Positions 32,183 to 39,231 of a stretch of DNA of 39,231 nt are shown here, in pieces. The notes under the pieces were generated by a model. That model had not been told where the DNA came from, did not search any database, and saw only the letters and a list, made by a program, of their open reading frames with translations. The translations under genes were made by a program, and so were the position numbers. The stretch covers positions 11,255 to 50,485 of the forward strand of contig PKXJ01000026.1 of the NCBI GenBank assembly GCA_003132305.1. The letters run 5' to 3'. Each line of letters opens with the position of its first letter. The first letter of the stretch is position 1. Source of the DNA: Acidimicrobiaceae bacterium. GTDB lineage: Bacteria > Actinomycetota > Acidimicrobiia > Acidimicrobiales > RAAP-2.

Positions 32183-34906
32183 ATGAGAGTTTCTGGCCGC
32201 CGCATCATGAGTCGCATCGGCTTCGTCTTTCTTACCTGCGCCCTCCTCACCGGGATGATGGCGGCAGTGCCGGCCGGCGCCATTGGGACGACGACGTCCA
32301 TTTCTGGAACCGTTACGGCGGCGGTCGGTGGTGACCTCGCGGGCATCTGCGTGGGCGCGTCCCTCAACGGTACTGTAAGTACCATCGGAGTTACTACCGC
32401 CGCCGATGGCACCTACACGATCTCCGGGCTTGCGCCTGGCAGCTACGGCGTCGTGTTCCAGCCCGGATGTGGCAGCGGGGACTACGTAACGCAGTGGTAC
32501 AACGGTACGGCTTCGGGAACGCAGTCGGCGCCGGGTACCTTGGTCGCCGTCACCGTGGCTTCTCCGGCCACTGGCATCAACGCTGTTATGTCGGTTGCTA
32601 CGAGCATCTCCGGGACGGTGACTGCGGCGGTCGGTGGTGACCTCGCGGGCATCTGCGTGAACGCGTACCCCGTTGGCGGTGCCAATAGTACAGGCGGCGT
32701 AAGTGCGGCCAACGGGACCTACACAGTTGAAGGTCTCCTTCCCGGCAGCTACTACGTCGACTTCTTCGCGGGCCCGTGCGGGGGAAACTATATTCCGCAG
32801 TGGTACAACGGCACGGCGGCGGGTGCATCGTTAGAGTCGGGTGCCTTGGCCGTTGCGGTGACCGGGGCGTCACCGGCGACTGGCATCAACGCCGCGATGG
32901 CGCCAGGTACCTCGATCTCGGGAACCGTTACGGCTGCAGTTGGCGGGGCGCTCCTTGCTGGCGTGTGCGTGGAGGTTTTTTCATCCGGCGGCTCATTCGC
33001 GAGTGGGACCACCACCGCGGCTAACGGTACGTACACCATCACCGGTCTCGCGGTGGGTAGTTACGATATCCAATTTGATGCGGCGGAGTGTGGAGCTGGA
33101 AACTACGTGTCGCAGTGGTACAACGGCACGGCGGCGGGTGCATCGTCTGAGTCGGGTGCCTTGGCCGTTACGGCGTCACCGCCGACCGGCATCAACGCCG
33201 CGATGGCGCCCGGTGCCTCGATCTCGGGAACCGTCACGGCTGCAGTTGGCGGGGCGCTCCTTGCCGGCGTGTGCGTCACCGCTAGTTCATCCGGCGGCTC
33301 ATTTGGGAGTGCGGACACCGCGGCTGACGGGACCTACACCATCACCGGTCTCGCGGCGGGTAGTTACGATATAACTTTCGATGCGACGGACTGTGGAGCT
33401 GGTAACTACGTCACGGACTACTACAACGGTACGCCAGCTGGAACGTTGCAATACTCGGATGCCGTCGCGGTGCCCGTCACGGCGGGAGGGACTGCCAGCG
33501 CTATTGGCGCTGCGCTGGCCACTGGCAGCAGTATCTCGGGCACCGTCACCGCGGCGGCCGGCGGGGCCGCTCTCGCCGGCGTGTGCGTAAGTGCCTCGTC
33601 GCTGGATGGGTTGGCCTATTCGTATGCAATCAGTGCGTCCAACGGCACGTACACGCTCGCGGGGTTGGCGCCCGACAGCTACACGGTGCAGTTCTACTCC
33701 GGCTGCGAAGACGGCAACTTCGCGGAGCAGTACTACAACAACACGTCAACTGGAACCCCGCTAAAGTCGGGGTCCTCGGCCGTAGCGGTGACGGTGGCGT
33801 CACCGAGGACCGGCCTCAATGCTGTAATGGCCGCCGGGGCGACGATCTCAGGCACCGTGACCGCGGCCGCCAACGGGGCTGGCCTCGCCGACGTGTGCGT
33901 GAGCGCTACTTCCACTGACACGGGAGACACCGAAACCGCGACGACCGCGGCTGACGGCACGTACACGATCGACACGTTACCTGGGGACACCTACTCCATC
34001 GAAGCCGACCCCACCTGCCAAGGCTCCGTTACGTCGTCCTACGCAATCGTGCTTTCGAGTACTCCGCTGACCATCACTGCGGGATCAGCCATGAGCAACG
34101 AGAACTTCGCGCTCGTCGCGGCGGCGTCTGGTGGTGGCGGTGGTGGTGGTGGCGGCTCTCCTACCGGACCGACGAATGCGCCGCCACCTTCGGGTCTGCC
34201 GACCTCCGACTACGGGACGCCCATCTCCGGCACCGCGTCATCAACGACTGCCACGACCATAACGCTGAGCTCCGGCGGGGCGTCGGTGACCGTGACCGTG
34301 CCGGCGGGTGCGCTGCCGGCGGGCACGACGGTGAGCATCTATCCCATCACCGACACCTCGACGCTGACCGCCGACGTCCCGGCGGGCCAGTCCTACGTGC
34401 TCGCCTTCGCAGTGTCCTGGGAGACGCCAGGCGGCACCGCACCGACGGCGAGCACGCCCGTCACCATGACGATCACCGATCCGAGCATCAAGGCCGGTGA
34501 CAAGATCTACGCACTGACGTCAACCGGCCTGGTCGCGGTAGGAACCGCAACGGTCGACGGCTCGGCCACGGTCACGTTCTCGAGCGACCCTGTGTTCGTG
34601 GTCGCCGAGACCACCGTGGCGCTCGCCCTGCCCGCCCGGCCCTCGGCACTCACGGTGGCCTTTCACGCGAAGAGCTACGCGCTCAGCGCCGGTGCCAAGA
34701 AGACCCTACGGGCGCTCTCGAAGAAGTTGCTGCCGGGTGCGTCGGTGACTTTTACCGGCTACGCCAACGCCAACGAGACGTTGGCGAGGGACCGGGCCGA
34801 GGCAGTCGCCTACTACCTGGCGCCCAGAATTCACATCCACGTCAAGTTGGTATTCGTCACCCACACGACGACGAACAAAGCCACGGTCACGACGACCAGG
34901 CAGTAA
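32183..34906 (+). CDS. Secreted repeat protein with OmpA-like C-terminus
   Basis: ATG 32183 follows AGGGGGT (32171-32177). The 907-residue product has a signal peptide (about residues 1-34). Six repeats of about 100 residues follow (residue 38 to about 645), each starting ISGTVTAA and containing DGTY or NGTY, a PGSY-like turn and two cysteines. They fit the carboxypeptidase-regulatory-like (SdrD B-type) fold. After a run of nine glycines and a Pro-rich hinge comes a beta domain with TVTVPAGALPAGT, ZU5-like in style. The last ~90 residues resemble an OmpA-type peptidoglycan-binding domain (LSAGAKKTLRALSKKL, GYANANETLARDRAEAVAYYL), although the usual Asp after Thr in TD is missing (TGYA). Attachment to the cell wall by this domain is inferred. 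Confidence 0.78.
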   Translation: MRVSGRRIMSRIGFVFLTCALLTGMMAAVPAGAIGTTTSISGTVTAAVGGDLAGICVGASLNGTVSTIGVTTAADGTYTISGLAPGSYGVVFQPGCGSGDYVTQWYNGTASGTQSAPGTLVAVTVASPATGINAVMSVATSISGTVTAAVGGDLAGICVNAYPVGGANSTGGVSAANGTYTVEGLLPGSYYVDFFAGPCGGNYIPQWYNGTAAGASLESGALAVAVTGASPATGINAAMAPGTSISGTVTAAVGGALLAGVCVEVFSSGGSFASGTTTAANGTYTITGLAVGSYDIQFDAAECGAGNYVSQWYNGTAAGASSESGALAVTASPPTGINAAMAPGASISGTVTAAVGGALLAGVCVTASSSGGSFGSADTAADGTYTITGLAAGSYDITFDATDCGAGNYVTDYYNGTPAGTLQYSDAVAVPVTAGGTASAIGAALATGSSISGTVTAAAGGAALAGVCVSASSLDGLAYSYAISASNGTYTLAGLAPDSYTVQFYSGCEDGNFAEQYYNNTSTGTPLKSGSSAVAVTVASPRTGLNAVMAAGATISGTVTAAANGAGLADVCVSATSTDTGDTETATTAADGTYTIDTLPGDTYSIEADPTCQGSVTSSYAIVLSSTPLTITAGSAMSNENFALVAAASGGGGGGGGGSPTGPTNAPPPSGLPTSDYGTPISGTASSTTATTITLSSGGASVTVTVPAGALPAGTTVSIYPITDTSTLTADVPAGQSYVLAFAVSWETPGGTAPTASTPVTMTITDPSIKAGDKIYALTSTGLVAVGTATVDGSATVTFSSDPVFVVAETTVALALPARPSALTVAFHAKSYALSAGAKKTLRALSKKLLPGASVTFTGYANANETLARDRAEAVAYYLAPRIHIHVKLVFVTHTTTNKATVTTTRQ
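32294..34125 (+). repeat. Six tandem protein-coding repeats of about 300 bp
   Basis: The repeats encode the ISGTVTAA modules of the 907-residue protein. Copies 2-4 are still close at the DNA level: the block from 32798 to about 32975 recurs at 33113 to about 33281 with few changes (for example CAGTGGTACAACGGCACGG in both). Copies 1, 5 and 6 are more diverged. This pattern indicates recent duplication or gene conversion within the array. Confidence 0.85.
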
Positions 34907-34911
34907 GGTCT

Positions 34912-34959
34912 AGCACCGTTCACCTCGAGGGAGAGGTTCCTTTTCAGGTGACCGGTGCT
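34912..34959 (+). terminator. Hairpin after the 907-residue protein gene, possible terminator
   Basis: AGCACCGTTCACCT (34912-34925) pairs with AGGTGACCGGTGCT (34946-34959) with one mismatch, closing a 20-base loop. It starts 6 bp after the stop. No T-run follows, so termination is uncertain. Confidence 0.5.
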
Positions 34960-35595
34960 GGTGGACCGAGTCAAAGCGCGATGGGTGCCAGCGCCGCGCG
35001 GCTCCGTGACGTGCAGCTAGTCACATCGGAAGAGTACAGTCGCCATCGAGCAATCAGAACTCTGAGAGATGGAGCAAACCGACGAGATATTCGCGAAGGT
35101 AGGAGCCAACGGTGACGGTTGCGGAGGCTCAGCTTCAGTTACGCAACTATTTCTTTGTATTCATCGGAGAACGTGCGTCTGCTGACTTAGTGGAGTGCCG
35201 TCCATGGAACTTGCACACCAAGCGACGAACGAACGCCTCACCCTTCTCGGCCCGCACCGGCGAGACAACCAAGAAGATGACCAATAGCCAGCTCGTCAAG
35301 TTAACAACAACTCCGCCGCTGTCCGCGACAAGTGCAAGGTGAGCCGAAGCAAGAACTCTATCGATGACATAGGTGGCGATCGCCCCGAACAGGAGGGGCC
35401 GGTGTGGGTGTCGTTGGTTGTCTTCCTCATGTCCGTGATGCTGCCGACCATCTCCAGTTGTGCACGTGCGCGACCCACCAATCGGGTCCGGAACCGGGTC
35501 GAAACCGTCCCAAATGGGTCGTTTACTCCCATTCGCGCGTCTCTCCTTTTTGGAACAGCCCTATGATGAGGACATTTATGCGCCCCTCTTGCACC
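34960..35595. other. Region without a supported gene
   Basis: Frames at 35112-35342 (GTG with AGGAG upstream) and 35339-35566 lack any recognisable domain and read like chance. Nothing else structured was seen. The region ends at the acyl-CoA dehydrogenase remnant. Confidence 0.4.
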
Positions 35596-35673
35596 TACAC
35601 GATTTTTGACGGTACCAGTGAGATCCAGCGACTCATTATCGCGCGCGCTGTCTCGGGAGTTCATATTAAGTAA
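35596..35673 (+). pseudogene. 3' remnant of an acyl-CoA dehydrogenase gene
   Basis: The last 25 codons before TAA 35671 encode [15 protein letters not shown] and on, matching the C-terminus of the intact acyl-CoA dehydrogenase at 29574-30788 in 21 of 25 residues but only 57 of 78 bases, including the stop codon. Most differences are at third positions, so this is an old, once-selected homologue, not a fresh copy. The catalytic Glu is Asp here. The homology stops abruptly upstream of 35596, so only the end of the gene survives. Confidence 0.82.
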
Positions 35674-36304
35674 CTTTGACCGGAGCCTGGCGTGACCACG
35701 ATGGTCATCACCATACTTTCACCCGTGTCAAGGTGTTTCTTGAGAGAATCGATCGTATAACTGTGACTGGACTGCGCACAGGAGTGAGATCGTGACGGTG
35801 GCAAAAAGGCAAGGTTGCGTTAGACCGCATCTTCGGCCATATCGATAGTCAAGCTAACTGGAAAACCCGCCAACTGCTTTTACCTACGTCCGGAGCACGA
35901 AACGCCCCAAAAGTGTATGTACTCCTTTTTCGACAGTTACGCATGGTGTACGCGGTGGCGTTGCCTTGTGATGGTCATCGCTCTCGCTCGTGCGCTGCTC
36001 GTAACGAGCGGATCGGCGATCACTAATGGTCCGCGTGTAACTGCTCAAACGCCGTCGCAACCCCACTTGTCGCCAGCACAAGCGAGAAAATACTTTCAAT
36101 AGAAGATTGACTCTTCGCACTCGTTCTTCTATTACGTTTAGTGGTGCTCATCACAGCAGACCTGCCGTGTCGGAGGCCCGACGTGATCGATCTGCAACCC
36201 TTCACTGGCGACTCGGAGATATTCCAGATTGGCCGTCCCTGAAACAAGAAAGGGCTTAAGGTCATAGCGAGAAGGCCATTCACGTCTTCATTGAAGGGGG
36301 CTTC
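35674..36304. other. Region without a supported gene
   Basis: A perfect palindrome TGACCACGATGGTCA (35693-35707) lies 20 bp after the remnant's stop and could be an operator. A frame around 35815-36030 reads GKVALDRIFGHIDSQANWK but has no start codon and no recognised family; it may be decayed coding DNA. Nothing else is supported. Confidence 0.4.
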
Positions 36305-36988
36305 GTGTCTTCGATTTCAGGTGCAATCCTTGGGAGTAGTGCGGTGGTATTCATCGTGATCATGTTCCTGCTGCTCATTTCAAGCGCGGGATCGATTATG
36401 ACGTACGTCATCATCGTGATCGCCAACCGAGCAGACCCGGACCCTTCGGGCAAGCGGCCGATGGCGGCGTACCTGTTCGGCGGCTCGTTCCTCTCGCTGT
36501 GGATCACCTACATGGGCTCGATCATCGTCGTCGAGGCGTTAGTGAGCCTGATGCGCTCCAGCGCCCCCAGTACCAACACTGTTGCGCGAATCGTCGTAGT
36601 GGGCTTCCTCATGGTTCTGGTCGGCGGCGTCGCCCACATCATCCACCGGCAGCGGGGATTGGCCCTCTCCGATTCGGAAACAGATCCTTCCAGTCCGACC
36701 AAGCGGGTCATGCGGAGTTACGTGGCCGCAGTCAGCTTCATCTCGGTGCTCATCGCCCTCATCTCGGTCATGGTCCTCGGGTACCTGATCTTCCAGTTCG
36801 TGGCGCCGGGAGTCTTCGGGGCGACCGGATCACGTGTCGACACGCTGTCGTCGATCATCGATTCAGCGTACATAGTCGGTGCGACGGCGTTCGTCTTCTT
36901 CGCCCACCAGGCGCTGGCGCCGGCGCCCCTGCGACTCCTGCCGCGCGGTTCGTCGTTGCCGAGTGCCGCAGTAAACGTCGAAGACTAA
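36305..36988 (+). CDS. Five-helix membrane protein, function unknown
   Basis: GTG 36305 is preceded by GAAGGGGG. The 227-residue protein has about five to six transmembrane helices, with an RPMAAYLFGGSFLSLWITYMG stretch near residue 50 and a polar loop at about residues 116-137 rich in Ser, Asp and Thr. The C-terminus is soluble and proline-rich. No family is recognised. Its codon use and composition are like the normal genes of the window, in contrast to the surrounding poor DNA. No operon partner is evident. Confidence 0.72.
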   Translation: MSSISGAILGSSAVVFIVIMFLLLISSAGSIMTYVIIVIANRADPDPSGKRPMAAYLFGGSFLSLWITYMGSIIVVEALVSLMRSSAPSTNTVARIVVVGFLMVLVGGVAHIIHRQRGLALSDSETDPSSPTKRVMRSYVAAVSFISVLIALISVMVLGYLIFQFVAPGVFGATGSRVDTLSSIIDSAYIVGATAFVFFAHQALAPAPLRLLPRGSSLPSAAVNVED

Positions 36989-37479
36989 CGATGCCGGCGA
37001 CGTGGGCGCTATGTCACGGCGGTCGGGCTTCGCAGCGACCTCAGGCAAGGCGCTCGTTTCATTGAATTTGCCACCGCCTAGATGGCCGCTGCACCTGCCT
37101 TGATCGTTGACATTCATTAAGTGAGACCTACGCAAGGCTGCAAACTCGTGATGTCGGTGGCCCGACGTGGCAGAAGTGCAACCTCGCATTGGCGGCTACA
37201 GGACTGAGTAGGACCCCGGTTGGATCGACAATGTCACCAAGTACTGATTCATCAGAGATCTGTACATCTAGACCCAGTATGAAGTTGGGGGGTCTCTCGG
37301 TATCAAAGAGCCGATGCTACGAACTCCGGGACTGCTGAAGGTTTAGTTGACATCATGACCTGCCCACGATTTCTTTACTTGTTTCGGTCTTGAAATCAGG
37401 CGGTTTCGACGTGCTGGCGTTCCTCATGAAATCCAGTTTCGGCCGACTCTCTGTGTCAGGAAAGACTGCTCTACAGGAC
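36989..37479. other. Gap without a supported gene
   Basis: Neither strand shows a frame with recognisable content, repeats or clear terminators. It separates the membrane protein from the convergent diguanylate cyclase gene. Confidence 0.45.
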
Positions 37480-38448
37480 TCAGGTTGCCCGGCGTCCGCG
37501 CTTGGCCCGGTACATCGCCTCGTCGGCTCGCCGAAATAGTTCAGCTGCGGACTCGACGCCGTCCCACGTTGCTACCCCAACCGAGCATGAGACCCCGCCG
37601 GGCGTTATCTCTTGGAGCCGCTCCGCCAAGCGTTGAATTCCCAACTCGTTTGTGTTGGACGCGATAACCCCGAATTCGTCGCCGCCGAGGCGCGCTAGAA
37701 AGTCGCCACCTCGGCGGATCACGCCCCGCCACCCGTCGGCGAACTGACAAAGGAGGCGATCCCCCGCCTGGTGACCGTCACGGTCATTCACGGCTTTGAA
37801 ATCGTCGACGTCAAGTAGAGCGAACGATAACGTGGTCTTGTTGCGCTTGGCCCGCTCCAATTCCCCGTCGAGGCGATCATCCCAGGCTCGCCGGTTCGCC
37901 AGCCCGGTCAGCACGTCTTCGCGACTTGTGCTGCGCAGCATATTCACGAGGCCAATCGTGACCGCGCTCAACACGGCAGCCGAGCCGAATGTCGCCATCC
38001 ACGCAGTTATGGGGTTGGCGATGCTCGGACTGACCGTCAGCACGACGGCGTACGCCGCGCCGACGCCACCGAGGTGAAGAACTGCGAAGAAGGGCCGAAA
38101 GTAGAACGCGGCGAACACGGCTACCCAGATATAGAGAACCGCGAAGTTAACGTCCGCCCTAGGTTGAATCGAAATAATCACGCTGACAAGCACATCGCCG
38201 ACGAGGACATCAACGTGGAGGCTCCATGCGGGCGGCCGATTACCAAGAGCAAAGCGTGCGCCCGATACTGACAGTGCAATGGCAGCGACAATAAGCAACA
38301 TTACGATCGAGCGATGGGTGAAGTGCGAGAACGGCAGTGACATGAGTATCGCCCCGACGCCCGCCAAATAGAAGATCGCCGCAACCCTGTACGGCTTCAA
38401 CATAAGCGAGCCAAGACGACTGCGACGGTCGGAAACTGTTTTCGGCAT
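37480..38448 (-). CDS. Membrane-bound diguanylate cyclase (GGDEF)
   Basis: This 322-residue protein has about six transmembrane helices in its first 170 residues and a GGDEF domain (about 172-320). The catalytic motif is GGDEF at 255-259, and an RGGD inhibitory site lies five residues before it (246-249), so product inhibition by cyclic di-GMP is expected. The start of the domain, DVLTGLANRRAWDDRL, is typical. The membrane part resembles an integral sensor of unknown ligand. It makes c-di-GMP from two GTP, a second messenger for attachment and envelope changes. No EAL domain or effector is present in the window; a link to the surface proteins upstream is only speculative. Confidence 0.94.
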   Translation of the reverse strand: MPKTVSDRRSRLGSLMLKPYRVAAIFYLAGVGAILMSLPFSHFTHRSIVMLLIVAAIALSVSGARFALGNRPPAWSLHVDVLVGDVLVSVIISIQPRADVNFAVLYIWVAVFAAFYFRPFFAVLHLGGVGAAYAVVLTVSPSIANPITAWMATFGSAAVLSAVTIGLVNMLRSTSREDVLTGLANRRAWDDRLDGELERAKRNKTTLSFALLDVDDFKAVNDRDGHQAGDRLLCQFADGWRGVIRRGGDFLARLGGDEFGVIASNTNELGIQRLAERLQEITPGGVSCSVGVATWDGVESAAELFRRADEAMYRAKRGRRAT

Positions 38449-39030
38449 CGACGTATCGTAAACCTTTTATGGGCCCAAAACGAGGAGCAAGCTATGGTGC
38501 CCCCAATCGCGAGTAGCAACTGCCCTTGCTGATCTGCGTGGTTCCTCGAAAGATCAGCGGTTCACCTTGACGGTTTCCTTGCAAAGAGCTAACTCGTACT
38601 CCTTAGGACGACCTAATTGGCGTTGTGGACACAGCGCACATGATCCGCTGCGTGCACCGATGGTTGGCTCAGCCGTCTGAAATAGGGCTGGTACCGCCGG
38701 GGACGTCAACAATCCGAGTGGAGGATCAAGTCGTGGTTGGCGTGCTTCTGCCAAGCGACTGGAACTTGCGATGAGGGGCTCTAATGAACGAGGCCAAGAA
38801 GATCGGACTTCGAAGGATCGATTTGCGGCTCAACTGACGCTTCCAAGAGTGGTTGGCGTGCGCACGCCGTCCCCTCCCTACGTTTCCTGGCGGTCTAGTG
38901 CTGTGTCAGCCAACTTTTGTCGTGTCTCCGATCGGCCTCGTCGGGGACGGGCGTTCTGGCGCGCCATACGGCGCAAGGACGCAGCGCCGAACGGCAGTTA
39001 TGGCGCGGCTTCGGCCCACCGCTGGGTCGG
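38449..39030. other. Intergenic region with a GC-rich hairpin
   Basis: No gene is supported. A nested inverted repeat lies at 38960-39007: outer arms CGCGCCATA and TATGGCGCG, inner arms CGGCGC and GCGCCG. It sits just downstream of the minus-strand stop at 39031 and may end that transcript, although no T-run is visible. A short string TGGTTGGCGTGC occurs twice (near 38734 and 38851). Confidence 0.45.
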
Positions 39031-39231
39031 CTAGCTCACGTTCGTGGATCGTGCGCCGCCGCGGGGGCGTGCGCCGCTCGCTTCCTGTTTCGTTCCCACG
39101 ATGCACCGCGCCACGCCCGGAACCCGGACCATGCCGTCCTTCTCGAACGCGCTCACCTTCGCAATGGCGTTTGCTCGAATCCGCTCCCGCGCCGGTTCGT
39201 CGACCTGCTGAAGCGCCGCAACTGCGAGCGA
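39031..39231 (-). CDS. C-terminus of a probable SAM methyltransferase, 5' end outside the window
   Basis: The frame is open to the right edge and ends at TAG 39031, giving 66 residues. The segment ALQQVDEPARERIRANAIAK, followed by a MVRVPGVARCIVGTKQ-like strand, resembles the end of class I SAM-dependent methyltransferases of actinobacteria, in which a short helix leads into a final VPGVAxxxxG strand. The catalytic and SAM-binding parts are outside the window, so this remains a family-level guess. Confidence 0.5.
   Translation of the reverse strand, partial: SLAVAALQQVDEPARERIRANAIAKVSAFEKDGMVRVPGVARCIVGTKQEASGARPRGGARSTNVS

Noticed and set aside
35112-35342. A 76-residue frame with an AGGAG upstream
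   Set aside because: The translation has no recognisable content and lies in DNA with other signs of decay.

Overview
The window looks like chromosomal DNA from a high-GC actinobacterium. The class Acidimicrobiia is my best guess but is not proven. The pointers are the many GTG starts, a three-gene PntAA/PntAB/PntB transhydrogenase, an F420-type LLM oxidoreductase, an SCO6745-like protein, tRNA-Gln next to glutamyl-tRNA synthetase, and large secreted IPT/Ig-like repeat proteins.

From 1 to 10.8 kb gene density is normal. There is the end of a Rieske iron-sulfur protein overlapped by an OmpR-type response regulator and its histidine kinase, then an SCO6745-like protein, a small membrane protein and an O6-alkylguanine-DNA alkyltransferase. 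A broken alpha/beta-hydrolase remnant lies before the pntAA-pntAB-pntB operon, which is followed by an aldo/keto reductase. A compact ferredoxin-gltX-YdcF operon then runs into tRNA-Gln(CUG) and tRNA-Glu(CUC).

From 11 to 14.7 kb there is an MFS exporter with its ArsR-like repressor and a probable operator, then a divergent pair of sulfur-transfer genes: a small rhodanese and a rhodanese plus metallo-beta-lactamase fusion resembling persulfide dioxygenases. From 14.7 to 20.2 kb lie two large secreted beta-repeat proteins. Each has an AT-rich leader and a strong hairpin terminator, and both end in the same C-terminal domain of about 80 residues.

From 20 to 30.8 kb there is an S51-like protein with a CysRS-type tail, a TetR regulator and LLM oxidoreductase, an esterase fused to a DUF3293-like domain, valS and cysS back to back, a cold-shock protein and an acyl-CoA dehydrogenase.

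From 30.8 kb to the end coding density collapses and the region looks like an accessory or decaying segment. It holds a regulator-like gene interrupted by two in-frame TAG codons, a 907-residue secreted protein with six repeats and an OmpA-like C-terminus, and a 78-bp remnant of a second acyl-CoA dehydrogenase 3' end. It also has an orphan membrane protein, a membrane-bound diguanylate cyclase, and the C-terminus of a probable methyltransferase at the right edge.

No CRISPR array, transposase, integrase or complete prophage was seen. The best candidates for undescribed biology are the secreted repeat proteins with their shared C-terminal domain, and the decayed 30.8-36.3 kb segment bracketed by two acyl-CoA dehydrogenase 3' ends.
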